Positions 56,548 through 64,000 of a stretch of 64,000 bases of DNA are shown piece after piece. Both the position numbers and the translations under genes were made by a program. Position 1 is the first letter of the stretch, and every line of letters begins with the position of its first letter. A model generated the notes under the pieces. It was given only the letters and a program-made list of their open reading frames with translations, made no database searches and was not told the DNA's origin. This DNA comes from Rhodonellum psychrophilum GCM71 = DSM 17998 (GTDB taxonomy: Bacteria > Bacteroidota > Bacteroidia > Cytophagales > Cyclobacteriaceae), in the NCBI RefSeq assembly GCF_000381545.1, contig NZ_KB906679.1, forward strand, positions 124,001 through 188,000, in the 5' to 3' direction.

Positions 56548-57840
56548 TCAATTTTTCGGTAAAGCAGGATTTTGGCTTGACTTTACCCTCCATAGGGTGT
56601 TTCCCGAATCGTCATTGACCAAAAGGGAACCATCAGGGAGGACAGTGACGCCGACGGGTCGACCATACACTTCTGATTTTTCACGGTCAGCGATAAAGCC
56701 CGAGAGAAAATCTTCAGGTTGGCCGGATGGTTTACCGTTCTCAAAAGGAACAAACAATATCTTATATCCACTGAGTGCAGCGCGATTCCAAGAGCCATGT
56801 TGACCTACAAAAGCGCCATTTCGATATTTCTCGGGAAACTGCTTGCCATCATAAAACACGAGTCCCAAAGATGCGGTATGGTTACCTACCGGTACATCCG
56901 GTACAAGGGCCTTTTCCACCAGCTCCATGCCTCTGCCTTCCATCCGTGGATCGGGGATCTGACCATAATAAGAATACGGCCAACCATAAAACGCGTTTCG
57001 CTTCACACTCGTGATATAATCAGGGACCAAATGATCACCCAATTCGTCCCGTTCATTGACCGCTGTCCAAAGTTCTCCGGAAACAGGGTTCCAGTCCATC
57101 CCAACCGGATTTCTCAAGCCAGTGGCAAACACCACCTCACTTGATCCGTCTGGGTTGATCTCCAGAATGCAGGCGCGACGAATTTCTTCTTCCATTCCGT
57201 GTTCTCCAGCATTACTGGCCGAACCCACAGAAACATAAATTTTCGTTCCCTCCGCGTTGGCGATCAGATTTCTTGTCCAGTGATTGTTGTATCCGCCTGC
57301 AGGTAGCTCCATGATTTTTTCACCTTTTTCTTCGATCCTTTGCTGCCCTTCACGATAGGGAAATCGATAAAGACCGTCGGTATTTGCCACATAGAAGGTG
57401 TTGTTTAAAATCAGCATTCCATAAGGCTGATTGAGATCTTCCAGAAAGATTGCTCTTGTCTCATATTCGCCATCCTTATTGACATCCTGAAAAATCGTAA
57501 TCCGGTCCGCACTCCCTTTGGTATTGCTTTCTACAACAAAAAGGTCTCCATTTGGCCCCAAATAAGAAGTACGGGGATTGTCAAGGTCACTTGCAAATTT
57601 GGTCACTTCAAACCCTTGCGGTGCAGTGGGTGTCTTTCCTTCTGGCCAGTCGACCATTTTGCTCTCGTTCCGTACGGATTCTGAAGAATAGGGTGGGGGC
57701 AATATCAGTGGGCCGATCGCTGTCTGAACTGTGTCTGCTTGCTGTTCGCTCAGTTCTTTTTTCTGTTGATCCGATATCTTTGACGAACAACCCGAGGCGA
57801 CAAACAGGAACAAGCATGTGAATTTTACAAAATTTCTCAT
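56548..57840 (-). CDS. Sorbosone/glucose dehydrogenase-like PQQ beta-propeller lipoprotein
   Basis: A 430-residue exported protein with lipobox ASGC followed by Ser. It has the six-bladed propeller of the GSDH/L-sorbosone dehydrogenase family: KFASDLDNPRTSYLGPNGDLFVVES, TRNLIANAEGTKIYVSVGS, the GLRNPVGMDWNPVSGELWTAVN segment and VGVTVLPDGSLLVNDDSGNTLWRV. A PQQ-linked sugar oxidase is the usual guess; cofactor and substrate are not proven. First gene of a likely pair with the M23 peptidase. Confidence 0.88.
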   Translation of the reverse strand: MRNFVKFTCLFLFVASGCSSKISDQQKKELSEQQADTVQTAIGPLILPPPYSSESVRNESKMVDWPEGKTPTAPQGFEVTKFASDLDNPRTSYLGPNGDLFVVESNTKGSADRITIFQDVNKDGEYETRAIFLEDLNQPYGMLILNNTFYVANTDGLYRFPYREGQQRIEEKGEKIMELPAGGYNNHWTRNLIANAEGTKIYVSVGSASNAGEHGMEEEIRRACILEINPDGSSEVVFATGLRNPVGMDWNPVSGELWTAVNERDELGDHLVPDYITSVKRNAFYGWPYSYYGQIPDPRMEGRGMELVEKALVPDVPVGNHTASLGLVFYDGKQFPEKYRNGAFVGQHGSWNRAALSGYKILFVPFENGKPSGQPEDFLSGFIADREKSEVYGRPVGVTVLPDGSLLVNDDSGNTLWRVKSSQNPALPKN

Positions 57841-58040
57841 GTTTTTGATTTTTTAGTTTTAAAAAATGGCCTTACGCAAATCCTGAAAGCGCAACAATTG
57901 ATCCAAAGCAAGGGAATTTTGTGTTAATATCCATCAATATGGGGATGTTGTAAAAGTAAACTTGAATGCTGTAACAATTAGGGCGCTAATTTTTGAAATC
58001 TGTATAAAACCTATTTTTCTGCTGCCTTACTTCGCTCATC

Positions 58041-58280
58041 GTGACAGCTCAATTGGATTTTTGGATGATGAAAGTGCCACGCAAGGCAAAAAGTTTAGGC
58101 AGTTTTTTTGAATTGCTGGAAGACATTCGTGAAATCAGGGCCGATCAATGTAGATTTTACCAAAAAATCACCGACATGTACACCTTGAGGACCCAATACG
58201 GCAAAGAAAGCCGAAAGACCAAAGATTATTTTGCAAGGGTCAAAACAAGTTTGCAGAGGATTACCCAATTGAATCATCGT
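58041..58280 (+). pseudogene. C-terminal remnant of a RhuM-like gene
   Basis: From a GTG at 58041 the frame encodes a segment (REIRADQCRFYQKITDMYTL, then TKDYFARVKTSLQ) that closely resembles the C-terminal part of RhuM-family proteins, which in full length are over 300 residues. The upstream part is missing. The last bases overlap the end of the convergent rsgA. Probably a broken mobile-island gene. Confidence 0.5.
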
Positions 58281-59343
58281 TCTTATTTTTGTTTCTGCTT
58301 TTTTTATAGTTCTTGATGAATTTTCCAAATTCTTTGTCCTTTTTTCGTTTCTCTGCTGCTGTGGTTTCATAATGCGCCTTTTCTCTTTCCATTTTAACAT
58401 AGTTTTCGTAAGAAGCTTTGTCTATTTCTCCTTTTTCAACTGCCTCAAGTACCGAGCAACCGATCTCATTTGTATGTGTACAATCTTTGAATTTGCAATT
58501 TTTGGAAAGTCTCACAATCCTATCGAATGTCAAATCCAATCCGCCTGGGGAATCTGCAATACCCACCTCTCTCATCCCCGGATTATCGATCAGAATCCCT
58601 CCCTTATCCAATACAATCAGTTCCCGATGGCTCGTGACGTGTCTTCCTTTATTGGTACTCTGACTGATTGGTTCTGTTCGCATGATGGACTTGCCGGAAA
58701 GGGTATTGAAAAGCGTTGACTTTCCGACTCCTGATGAACCTAGCATACAGTAGGTTTTGCCTTTTTGGATTGTCGCTCTTATTTGCTTGTATCCATCAAG
58801 AGATTCGTTGCTAATGGGAACAATCGAAACATTTTGGATGCGGGCTTTGATATTTTCCATTATTTCTGAGACTCGATCAGCATTCACCAAATCAATTTTA
58901 CTCAGTATGATAATGGGGCTAACCTTGGATGCATTGCAAATGGTCAGGTATCTTTCAAGTCTGTTGATATTGAAATCCCTATCAACTGCCTGCACCAATA
59001 GCGCATAATCTATATTGGCTGCAATGATTTGCTTTTCCCCATGTTGTCCAACCGCCTTTCTTGAAATCACTGAAAATCTGGGCAATATTTTATGGATCAA
59101 GGAAAGACCGTCATCATATTGCGTAAGGGCAACCCAATCTCCAACGGCCGGAAAATCCTCACGACCACTTGCCGAAAATCTTAAGTTTCCAGTTATTTCG
59201 GCTTCAAATTCTCCCTTTTCGGTCTTGACTATATATCGTTCTTTGTGTTCAGAAATCACTCTTCCAATCTCAAAGTCAATGAGTTTGTTCTCAAGACTAA
59301 ACTTTTCCAGCCTTTCATTATATCCCAAATCTTCTAACTTCAT
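58261..59343 (-). CDS. rsgA: Ribosome small subunit-dependent GTPase RsgA
   Basis: A 360-residue circularly permuted GTPase that checks late assembly of the 30S subunit. Order of motifs is G4 (SKID, 148-151), G1 (GSSGVGKST, 202-210), G3 (DNPG, 253-256), diagnostic of the family, after an N-terminal OB fold. The C-terminal Zn site is C283, C288, H290 and C296. The basic, lysine-rich end (about 325-355) is longer than usual. Confidence 0.96.
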   Translation of the reverse strand: MKLEDLGYNERLEKFSLENKLIDFEIGRVISEHKERYIVKTEKGEFEAEITGNLRFSASGREDFPAVGDWVALTQYDDGLSLIHKILPRFSVISRKAVGQHGEKQIIAANIDYALLVQAVDRDFNINRLERYLTICNASKVSPIIILSKIDLVNADRVSEIMENIKARIQNVSIVPISNESLDGYKQIRATIQKGKTYCMLGSSGVGKSTLFNTLSGKSIMRTEPISQSTNKGRHVTSHRELIVLDKGGILIDNPGMREVGIADSPGGLDLTFDRIVRLSKNCKFKDCTHTNEIGCSVLEAVEKGEIDKASYENYVKMEREKAHYETTAAEKRKKDKEFGKFIKNYKKSRNKNKNDDSIG

Positions 59344-59578
59344 TTCGCGAGTTGACCAGGTCTTTTAGGTTTCTGATGAATAGAATATTAAGTAAAACAT
59401 AAACTCCCATTTCAAAGCAATCCTCGCTTTAGGGATTTTCATAAAATCAATTATATGATCAAAATTCAATTTGAGAAATGCGATTGTAATCTTCAATGTG
59501 CCCACCCATTTGTCTTCACTGCAATTCACTTAAGGGTTCTTCCATCCAATGTATTGATTTTATACATTTTGAATTAGG

Positions 59579-59738
59579 TTCAACCCGCAATATGAAATAG
59601 GTTTCCAATGGGATTGAAACGGAAAGAAAATCAGACTATTGGAAGCATAAATCCCGATAAGGGCAAAAATAGTAAATACCTATATGATTATCAGGCAATT
59701 GTAATGTTGAATTGAATTTGCAATGCTTAAAACGCGTT
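59579..59738 (-). repeat. Dispersed intergenic element, copy 20
   Basis: Reverse copy in the 444-base gap: TTCAACCCGCAATATGAAAT, CGGAAAGAAAATCAGACTAT, ATCCCGATAAGGGC, and the end CAATGCTTAAAACGCGTT. It lies past the end of the alkylation-repair gene. Nothing else seen in the gap. Confidence 0.7.
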
Positions 59739-59787
59739 CTAAGAAAAGTATTTCAAGCCCTGAGATTTTCGAAAATGTTGTTCTTTT

Positions 59788-60495
59788 TCATTTTTCCATA
59801 GCTTTAAACTTCAGGTCTTTGGGTAACTTTTCAATGGCATATCTTAACGATGTCCGAGGCATGATTGCCTTGTTTCTCATCACATAATCAAATATCGGTT
59901 GTTGATTGGCCTCACTTGCCGCCTTCAACATCCATCCATAACCCTTTTGGACCAAATCATCTTTGTCCAAAAGCAAAGTGTCTGAAATTTTCAAAATTTC
60001 CCTAAGAAATTTCCCTTTTCTTGCCGGCAGGATCAATGTCACAGCGGATGCCCTTCGCTTCCATCTATTTTCTGATTTGGCAAAATCCATTAACTGCGTC
60101 AAATATTCAGGGTACATTTCTATGAATTCCCCAAGGGTATGATTACAAAGGGTATCACAGGAGGCCCAATTGTCCACATATTTATCAATCCAATTCTCAA
60201 AAATTTGAAAATCCTCCGGTTCATAGCACTCGTGGAGAGCATAGGACCAGTTGCATGCAACAAAGGATTCTTCTAGATACCCTGATTTCCACAAGCTTTC
60301 GCAGAGATCAAAAATTTCCGACTTTTCATTAAATTCAATTGTTTTAAAGTACTCCTTACTGATTTTGTTTACGGTAGGCACCTTCACTCCATAGCACTTA
60401 ATTCTTTCTTTGAAAAAATCCTGGCTCCTTGAAAGGGTTTTCACATCCATGTTGCGTTTTAGCTCTTCTCGAATTTTTTCAATGATTTGCTCCAT
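59788..60495 (-). CDS. DNA alkylation repair protein, AlkD-like
   Basis: A 235-residue all-helical HEAT-repeat protein of the AlkC/AlkD superfamily, which removes alkylated bases such as N3- or N7-substituted purines. KCYGVKVPTVNKISKEY, WASCDTLCNHTLGEF (the conserved Trp-Asp region), ENRWKRRASAVTLI and DDLVQKGYGWMLKAA are family segments. Monocistronic. Confidence 0.88.
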   Translation of the reverse strand: MEQIIEKIREELKRNMDVKTLSRSQDFFKERIKCYGVKVPTVNKISKEYFKTIEFNEKSEIFDLCESLWKSGYLEESFVACNWSYALHECYEPEDFQIFENWIDKYVDNWASCDTLCNHTLGEFIEMYPEYLTQLMDFAKSENRWKRRASAVTLILPARKGKFLREILKISDTLLLDKDDLVQKGYGWMLKAASEANQQPIFDYVMRNKAIMPRTSLRYAIEKLPKDLKFKAMEK

Positions 60496-60804
60496 CCTTC
60501 ACTCAACAGCTGAATTGGTTTCAGATACTATTTTTATCGGTAAAAATTTAGATCAGCATCCCAACTTTTGCACGCATCACAACTTGAATATAGGTCAAAA
60601 AATCGATACTTTCAAAAGCTTAAATGCTTGTTTTTGAGTTTATTGTAAGGCTGTTGTTGTTTTGGAAATTTGATTGAAAATTGGGGTAGTGGTGGTGTAT
60701 GGCTTTCAGGAAAATCTGTTTATTATTCCCCGAAAATTTTGTCAATTCTTAGCTGTTCAGCTTCAAATTGGTTCTTGAGCAACATTAATCGGTAACATAA
60801 AAAC

Positions 60805-60975
60805 AACCCATATTACGGATTCCCAATTCCATTCCAGCCTGAAATTGCCAAGTAATCAGTCGGGTGTTTACAATTTCTGAATCACACTAATTGGCAAATG
60901 CCTTACTCAACGAATAGGCTGATTTTCTTGACGTTTCAATTCCGAATAGGAAACCGAATGCATTTTTTGGGTTAA
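60805..60975 (+). repeat. Dispersed intergenic element, copy 21
   Basis: Forward copy in the 520-base gap: AACCCATATTACGGATTCC, AATCAGTCGGGTGTTTAC, AATAGGCTGATTTTCTTGAC, and the end GAATGCATTTTTTGGGTTAA, 43 bases before the pirin start codon, so it may lie in that promoter. The rest of the gap (60496-60804) shows nothing else. Confidence 0.8.
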
Positions 60976-61017
60976 TATGGGTAATTTTTGATATTTGGAG
61001 GAGTAAACACAAAAACT

Positions 61018-61896
61018 ATGTCAAACATCAGCTTAATCATTGAAGAAAGAGCAGCAAAAATTGGCAACTTTATGGTTGGGAGATTGCTGCCCTTCAGGCA
61101 AAAAAGAGCTGTTGGTCCATTTGTATTCATTGACCATATGGGTCCGGTAAAATTGAATGAGCGGGAAAACTTTGATGTTTTGCCACATCCCCATATCGGT
61201 CTTTCCACACTCACCTATTTGTTTGATGGGGCAATCATGCACCGCGATAGCATAGGAAGTGAAGTGGAAATAAAACCTGGAGCAGTAAATTGGATGACTG
61301 CAGGAAAGGGAGTGGTGCACTCCGAGAGAACACCCGAACACATGAGAAATTCCACTAAATCCCTGCACGGTTTACAAATTTGGGTAGCTTTACCCAAAGA
61401 CCTTGAAGAATCTGAACCGACTTTTGTACATATTGCCGCTGAAGAAATCCCAAGTTGGGAGGAGAAAGGGATCCACTACAAATTATTGGCAGGAGAAGCA
61501 TTTGGTAGGAAATCTGCTGTTCCTGTTCATAGCCCCCTTTATTTTATTGAAATCAGGAATACCTTAACTCAAAAAATAAGTATTGGAGATGACCTATTTG
61601 GCGAAAGTGCTTTATACATATTTGATGGCTCAATTTCAAGCGAAGGGAATATGTATGAACCCAGGCAGATTTTGATCGCCAAAGACAGCAAACTCTGCGA
61701 GTTTGAAATGGGTCCCAATTCTACAGTCTATATTTTTGGGGGAGAGGCATTTCCCGAAGAAAGGTTCATTGACTGGAATTTTGTGTCTTCCAGGAAAGAT
61801 CGATTGAAACAAGCTAAAGAAGATTGGACTAACCAGCGTTTCCCCAAAGTAGCCGGAGAAACAGAGTTTGTTCCTTATCCGACCCTAAATAGATAA
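61018..61896 (+). CDS. Pirin family protein
   Basis: A 292-residue bicupin of the pirin family (quercetinase-like or redox/metal-sensing). Metal ligands of the N-terminal cupin are His57, His59, His101 and Glu103 (HPHIGLSTL and KGVVHSER). The second cupin is present to the C-terminus. The ATG at 61018 is preceded by GGAGG 19-23 bases upstream and gives the standard family N-terminus. Monocistronic; function of bacterial pirins varies (quercetin dioxygenase, regulator partner). Confidence 0.93.
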   Translation: MSNISLIIEERAAKIGNFMVGRLLPFRQKRAVGPFVFIDHMGPVKLNERENFDVLPHPHIGLSTLTYLFDGAIMHRDSIGSEVEIKPGAVNWMTAGKGVVHSERTPEHMRNSTKSLHGLQIWVALPKDLEESEPTFVHIAAEEIPSWEEKGIHYKLLAGEAFGRKSAVPVHSPLYFIEIRNTLTQKISIGDDLFGESALYIFDGSISSEGNMYEPRQILIAKDSKLCEFEMGPNSTVYIFGGEAFPEERFIDWNFVSSRKDRLKQAKEDWTNQRFPKVAGETEFVPYPTLNR

Positions 61897-62110
61897 GATC
61901 AGGGCAATCATAAAAGCAATTGGCAAAGAAAATAACAAGACCAGTTGAATAATTTCGACCAAAGAACTTTGAATATAATACCAGTAACAAATAGACCAAA
62001 GACTTTTTAAAGGCCACTGAAGATGTAAAAGATGCAGATTGAAAGCACTACTTTAAATGAGTGCCAACTAGTTTGGCTGGATCGCTTTTCAGTAGAAGCG
62101 CAAAGTGAAA

Positions 62111-62285
62111 TTAAACATGTTTTATGCACCCTAAATTCTATTCCGGACTGAAATTTTCTGATAATCAGTAGGTTGTTTGCAGGTTTTGAAACTTCGTATC
62201 GGTAAAATGCCTGATTCTACCAATAATCCAATTTTCTTGTAGTGCCAAGTTCAAATGGGAAACAGGATGCATATTGTGGGTTGAA
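62111..62285 (+). repeat. Dispersed intergenic element, copy 22
   Basis: Forward copy: TTAAACATGTTTTATGCACC, TAATCAGTAGGTTGTTTGC, TTCGTATCGGTAAAATGCC, GGATGCATATTGTGGGTTGA. It lies in the 874-base gap before the sigma gene. Confidence 0.75.
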
Positions 62286-62322
62286 CGGACTCCGGACAAG
62301 TCAGAAGCTGTACCCTGGCAAG

Positions 62323-62495
62323 CTACAAAACGATGGTGTAATATCCTTTTGACCCTTTATCACTGATACCGACAAGGATGTCAAAATAGTCCCTCTTTAA
62401 ATCTATCGATAGGCCTTTTTCTAGATCTTTCAAGTCATCCCATTCTAAGCCGGTTATTTGAGGCTTTTTGAATCCTCTTGGAAATAAGGTCAGTA
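62323..62495 (-). pseudogene. Small C-terminal gene remnant next to a dispersed element
   Basis: The minus strand encodes GFKKPQITGLEWDDLKDLEK and then DYFDILVGISDKGSKGYYTI before a stop. It reads like real coding sequence, but the upstream part is replaced by copy 23. The parent protein is not recognised. Confidence 0.4.
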
Positions 62496-62670
62496 TTAAA
62501 CCCGAAATTTGCATTCTGTTTCCTAGTATGGCTTGACACCGCAAAAATACCAGACTATTTCGAGAAAAGGTTGCATTAAGATTGTGCTACTCTTAGAGAA
62601 AGTAAATAATGACTGATTTTTTAGCGAAAAAATTCTTGAACAGGAAGGGTATTGCATAGCAGGAGTTAAA
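62496..62670 (-). repeat. Dispersed intergenic element, copy 23
   Basis: Reverse copy: TTAAACCCGAAATTTGCATT, ACCGCAAAAATACCAGACTA, and the end GTATTGCATAGCAGGAGTTAAA. It abuts the gene remnant at 62323-62495. Confidence 0.7.
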
Positions 62671-62770
62671 AAAGAAATGATAAAATTTTAAAATAATCTT
62701 GATATTATGGGGTCGCTTTGTCTTTTTACCTCCTCTTTATTTTAGATGACTGAGTGAATACAGAACTCCA

Positions 62771-63406
62771 ATGAACCACAACCCAAAATTGCCAAATAAT
62801 GAACATTTAACCATTTATCCTTTAGGCCATTCTGAATCCATCAAAGTTTATGAAAGTAAATCCGACGAAGATATCTGGAAAGCCTTTAACAATGGGGATG
62901 AAAATGCATTCAACTATATCTACAGGATATATGTGACTGTATTGTTTAGGTACGGATGTCAAATGTGTAAGGACCAAGATCATATTCAGGATTGTATCCA
63001 GAATATTTTTATAGACCTAAGAAGAAAAAGAGGCCGGCTCAGCGAAGTCCAAAGCATCAAGGCCTATCTGTTTAAGATTCTTTATCGGGAACTGATCAGA
63101 AAATCAAATAAATCCAAAGAGTCGGTCCAGCAAGATCCTGAAAAGATCGATAGAAATTTTCCCATTGAATTTTCCCAGGAAACCAAACTTATTCAGCAGG
63201 AAAGCCAGCTAGAGAATTTTGAAAGAATACAAAGTGCCATCAATAAGCTTACCTGCAGACAGCGACAGGCCATTTTATTGCTCTATGAAGAAGGGTTGAC
63301 CTACAAAGAGATTGCCGTAGCAATGGATTTTAATGAGGTAAAATCTGCCAGAAAGGTAATCTATAGGGCATTGTCCATGTTGAAAGCATTGCTTCAAAAC
63401 AGGTAG
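62771..63406 (+). CDS. ECF-type RNA polymerase sigma factor
   Basis: A 211-residue sigma-70 family factor: sigma2 region (residues about 45-110, FNYIYRIYVTVLFRYG and DHIQDCIQNIFIDL) and sigma4 (about 155-205, LTCRQRQAILLLYEEGLTYKEIA). The FecR-type gene follows 40 bases downstream, so this is the usual Bacteroidota sigma/anti-sigma arrangement for controlling a TonB-dependent transporter locus that would lie past the window edge. Confidence 0.93.
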   Translation: MNHNPKLPNNEHLTIYPLGHSESIKVYESKSDEDIWKAFNNGDENAFNYIYRIYVTVLFRYGCQMCKDQDHIQDCIQNIFIDLRRKRGRLSEVQSIKAYLFKILYRELIRKSNKSKESVQQDPEKIDRNFPIEFSQETKLIQQESQLENFERIQSAINKLTCRQRQAILLLYEEGLTYKEIAVAMDFNEVKSARKVIYRALSMLKALLQNR

Positions 63407-63445
63407 CAAAGCGAAGTTTTAAGGAATTGAATTTCCATCTACGAT

Positions 63446-64000
63446 ATGAAATACGAAGATTACGATATAGAGAATTTTATTACGGATGAATTTTTCATTC
63501 AGTGGATAAAAAGCCCAAATGAAAACACCAGTCATTTTTGGGAAAAATGGATGGAACAGCATCCTGAAAAAAGGTCTTTGGTCAATGAAGCTGCCAATTT
63601 GATCCGGTCAGTGAAGTACACCGATTGTCCTGAATTTACAGATAGGATGTATGTAGACACTTTTGAGAACATTCTGAAGGCAGACAATCATTTTCGTCAG
63701 CAAACACCCATAATGTCTACAAAAAGCAGCTCTCATACATCTGTGAAATCATTCCCGGTTTTTCCGATCAAAGGAATTGCGGCCTCTTTGCTGGTTCTTT
63801 TTTGCGTCTGGGTACAATTCGAAGCGATGCGATTTAAACCCGAACAAGCCACAATAGCGGAAATAGCCTTGATCAAAAGAACAAACCCTTCCGGTCAAAA
63901 ATCCATTATTGATCTTCCGGACGGGTCCAGAATACACCTGAATGCGAATAGTGAAATTGAGTTTCCGCAGGAGTTTTCCAGTGACAGTAGAATGATAAGT
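63446..64000 (+). CDS. FecR family anti-sigma factor (partial, runs off the window)
   Basis: The first 185 residues of a FecR-like protein: cytoplasmic anti-sigma N-terminal region (residues 1-85, ENFITDEFFIQWIKSP and FWEKWMEQHPEKR), membrane helix (GIAASLLVLFCVWVQF, about 112-128), and the start of the periplasmic FecR domain (IIDLPDGSRIHLNANSEIEFP). ATG at 63446 agrees with family N-termini. It should sense a TonB-dependent transporter and release the sigma factor encoded upstream. Confidence 0.9.
   Translation, partial: MKYEDYDIENFITDEFFIQWIKSPNENTSHFWEKWMEQHPEKRSLVNEAANLIRSVKYTDCPEFTDRMYVDTFENILKADNHFRQQTPIMSTKSSSHTSVKSFPVFPIKGIAASLLVLFCVWVQFEAMRFKPEQATIAEIALIKRTNPSGQKSIIDLPDGSRIHLNANSEIEFPQEFSSDSRMIS

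Noticed and set aside
57942-57975. Fourth copy of the GTTACA-N13-TTGRTACA motif on the minus strand before the sorbosone dehydrogenase-like gene
   Set aside because: GTTACA is present but the second half (CTTTTACA) is displaced in content and the T-run is missing; too weak.

Overview
The window looks like chromosome of a member of the Bacteroidota, most likely a Cytophagales/Cyclobacteriaceae-type organism. The basis is lipoprotein and type IX secretion C-terminal signals, a hybrid two-component regulator (HTCS), an ECF sigma/FecR pair, a fused CcsBA cytochrome c assembly protein with NrfHA, TAnnTTTG-type promoter boxes and moderate-to-low GC. No rRNA, tRNA, CRISPR array or complete insertion sequence was seen. 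The family assignment is inference; nothing was searched.

Layout. 0.2-4.5 kb: a lipoprotein sugar isomerase/epimerase-like protein and an exported catalase-peroxidase. 5.1-14.5 kb: two tandem giant paralogues (signal peptide, about 14 delta-60 repeats, HYR/Ig-like domains, T9SS tail). 14.8-18.8 kb: a solitary HTCS. 19.2-23.3 kb: five small secreted or lipid-anchored proteins, three of them preceded by the same promoter-like motif. 23.8-28.6 kb: a Big_2 lipoprotein and a LytS/LytR-type pair. 29.3 kb: an SMR transporter. 29.8-42.8 kb: a defence island. 43.0-49.6 kb: a nitrite-ammonification operon (nrfH-nrfA-porin-ccsBA). 50-64 kb: housekeeping and metabolic genes (DoxX, TauE/SafE, thioredoxin-reductase-like, M23 peptidase, sorbosone dehydrogenase-like, RsgA, AlkD-like, pirin), ending in an ECF sigma factor and the start of a FecR gene.

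The defence island holds hsdR-hsdM-hsdS followed without a break by an unknown protein and a SIR2-like protein; then a RloA/RloB (AbiL-like) ATPase/TOPRIM pair; then two convergent modules that each combine an XRE regulator, an ImmA/IrrE metalloprotease and a PIN-domain protein. One module has the first two fused. The other has them split and ends in a truncated PIN gene. A decayed 60-bp copy of the intact PIN gene lies 14 kb away at 54.9 kb.

The most striking non-coding feature is a dispersed family of roughly 175-bp intergenic elements, 23 copies or part-copies in both orientations. They have imperfect 20-bp terminal inverted repeats (outer TTTAACCCG, inner TATGCATT) and a conserved core. 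They commonly sit a few bases after stop codons or overlap them, sometimes occur back to back, and in some copies carry an additional hairpin arm. They are absent from the defence island, from the interior of the nrf operon and from the two giant genes. I do not recognise this family.
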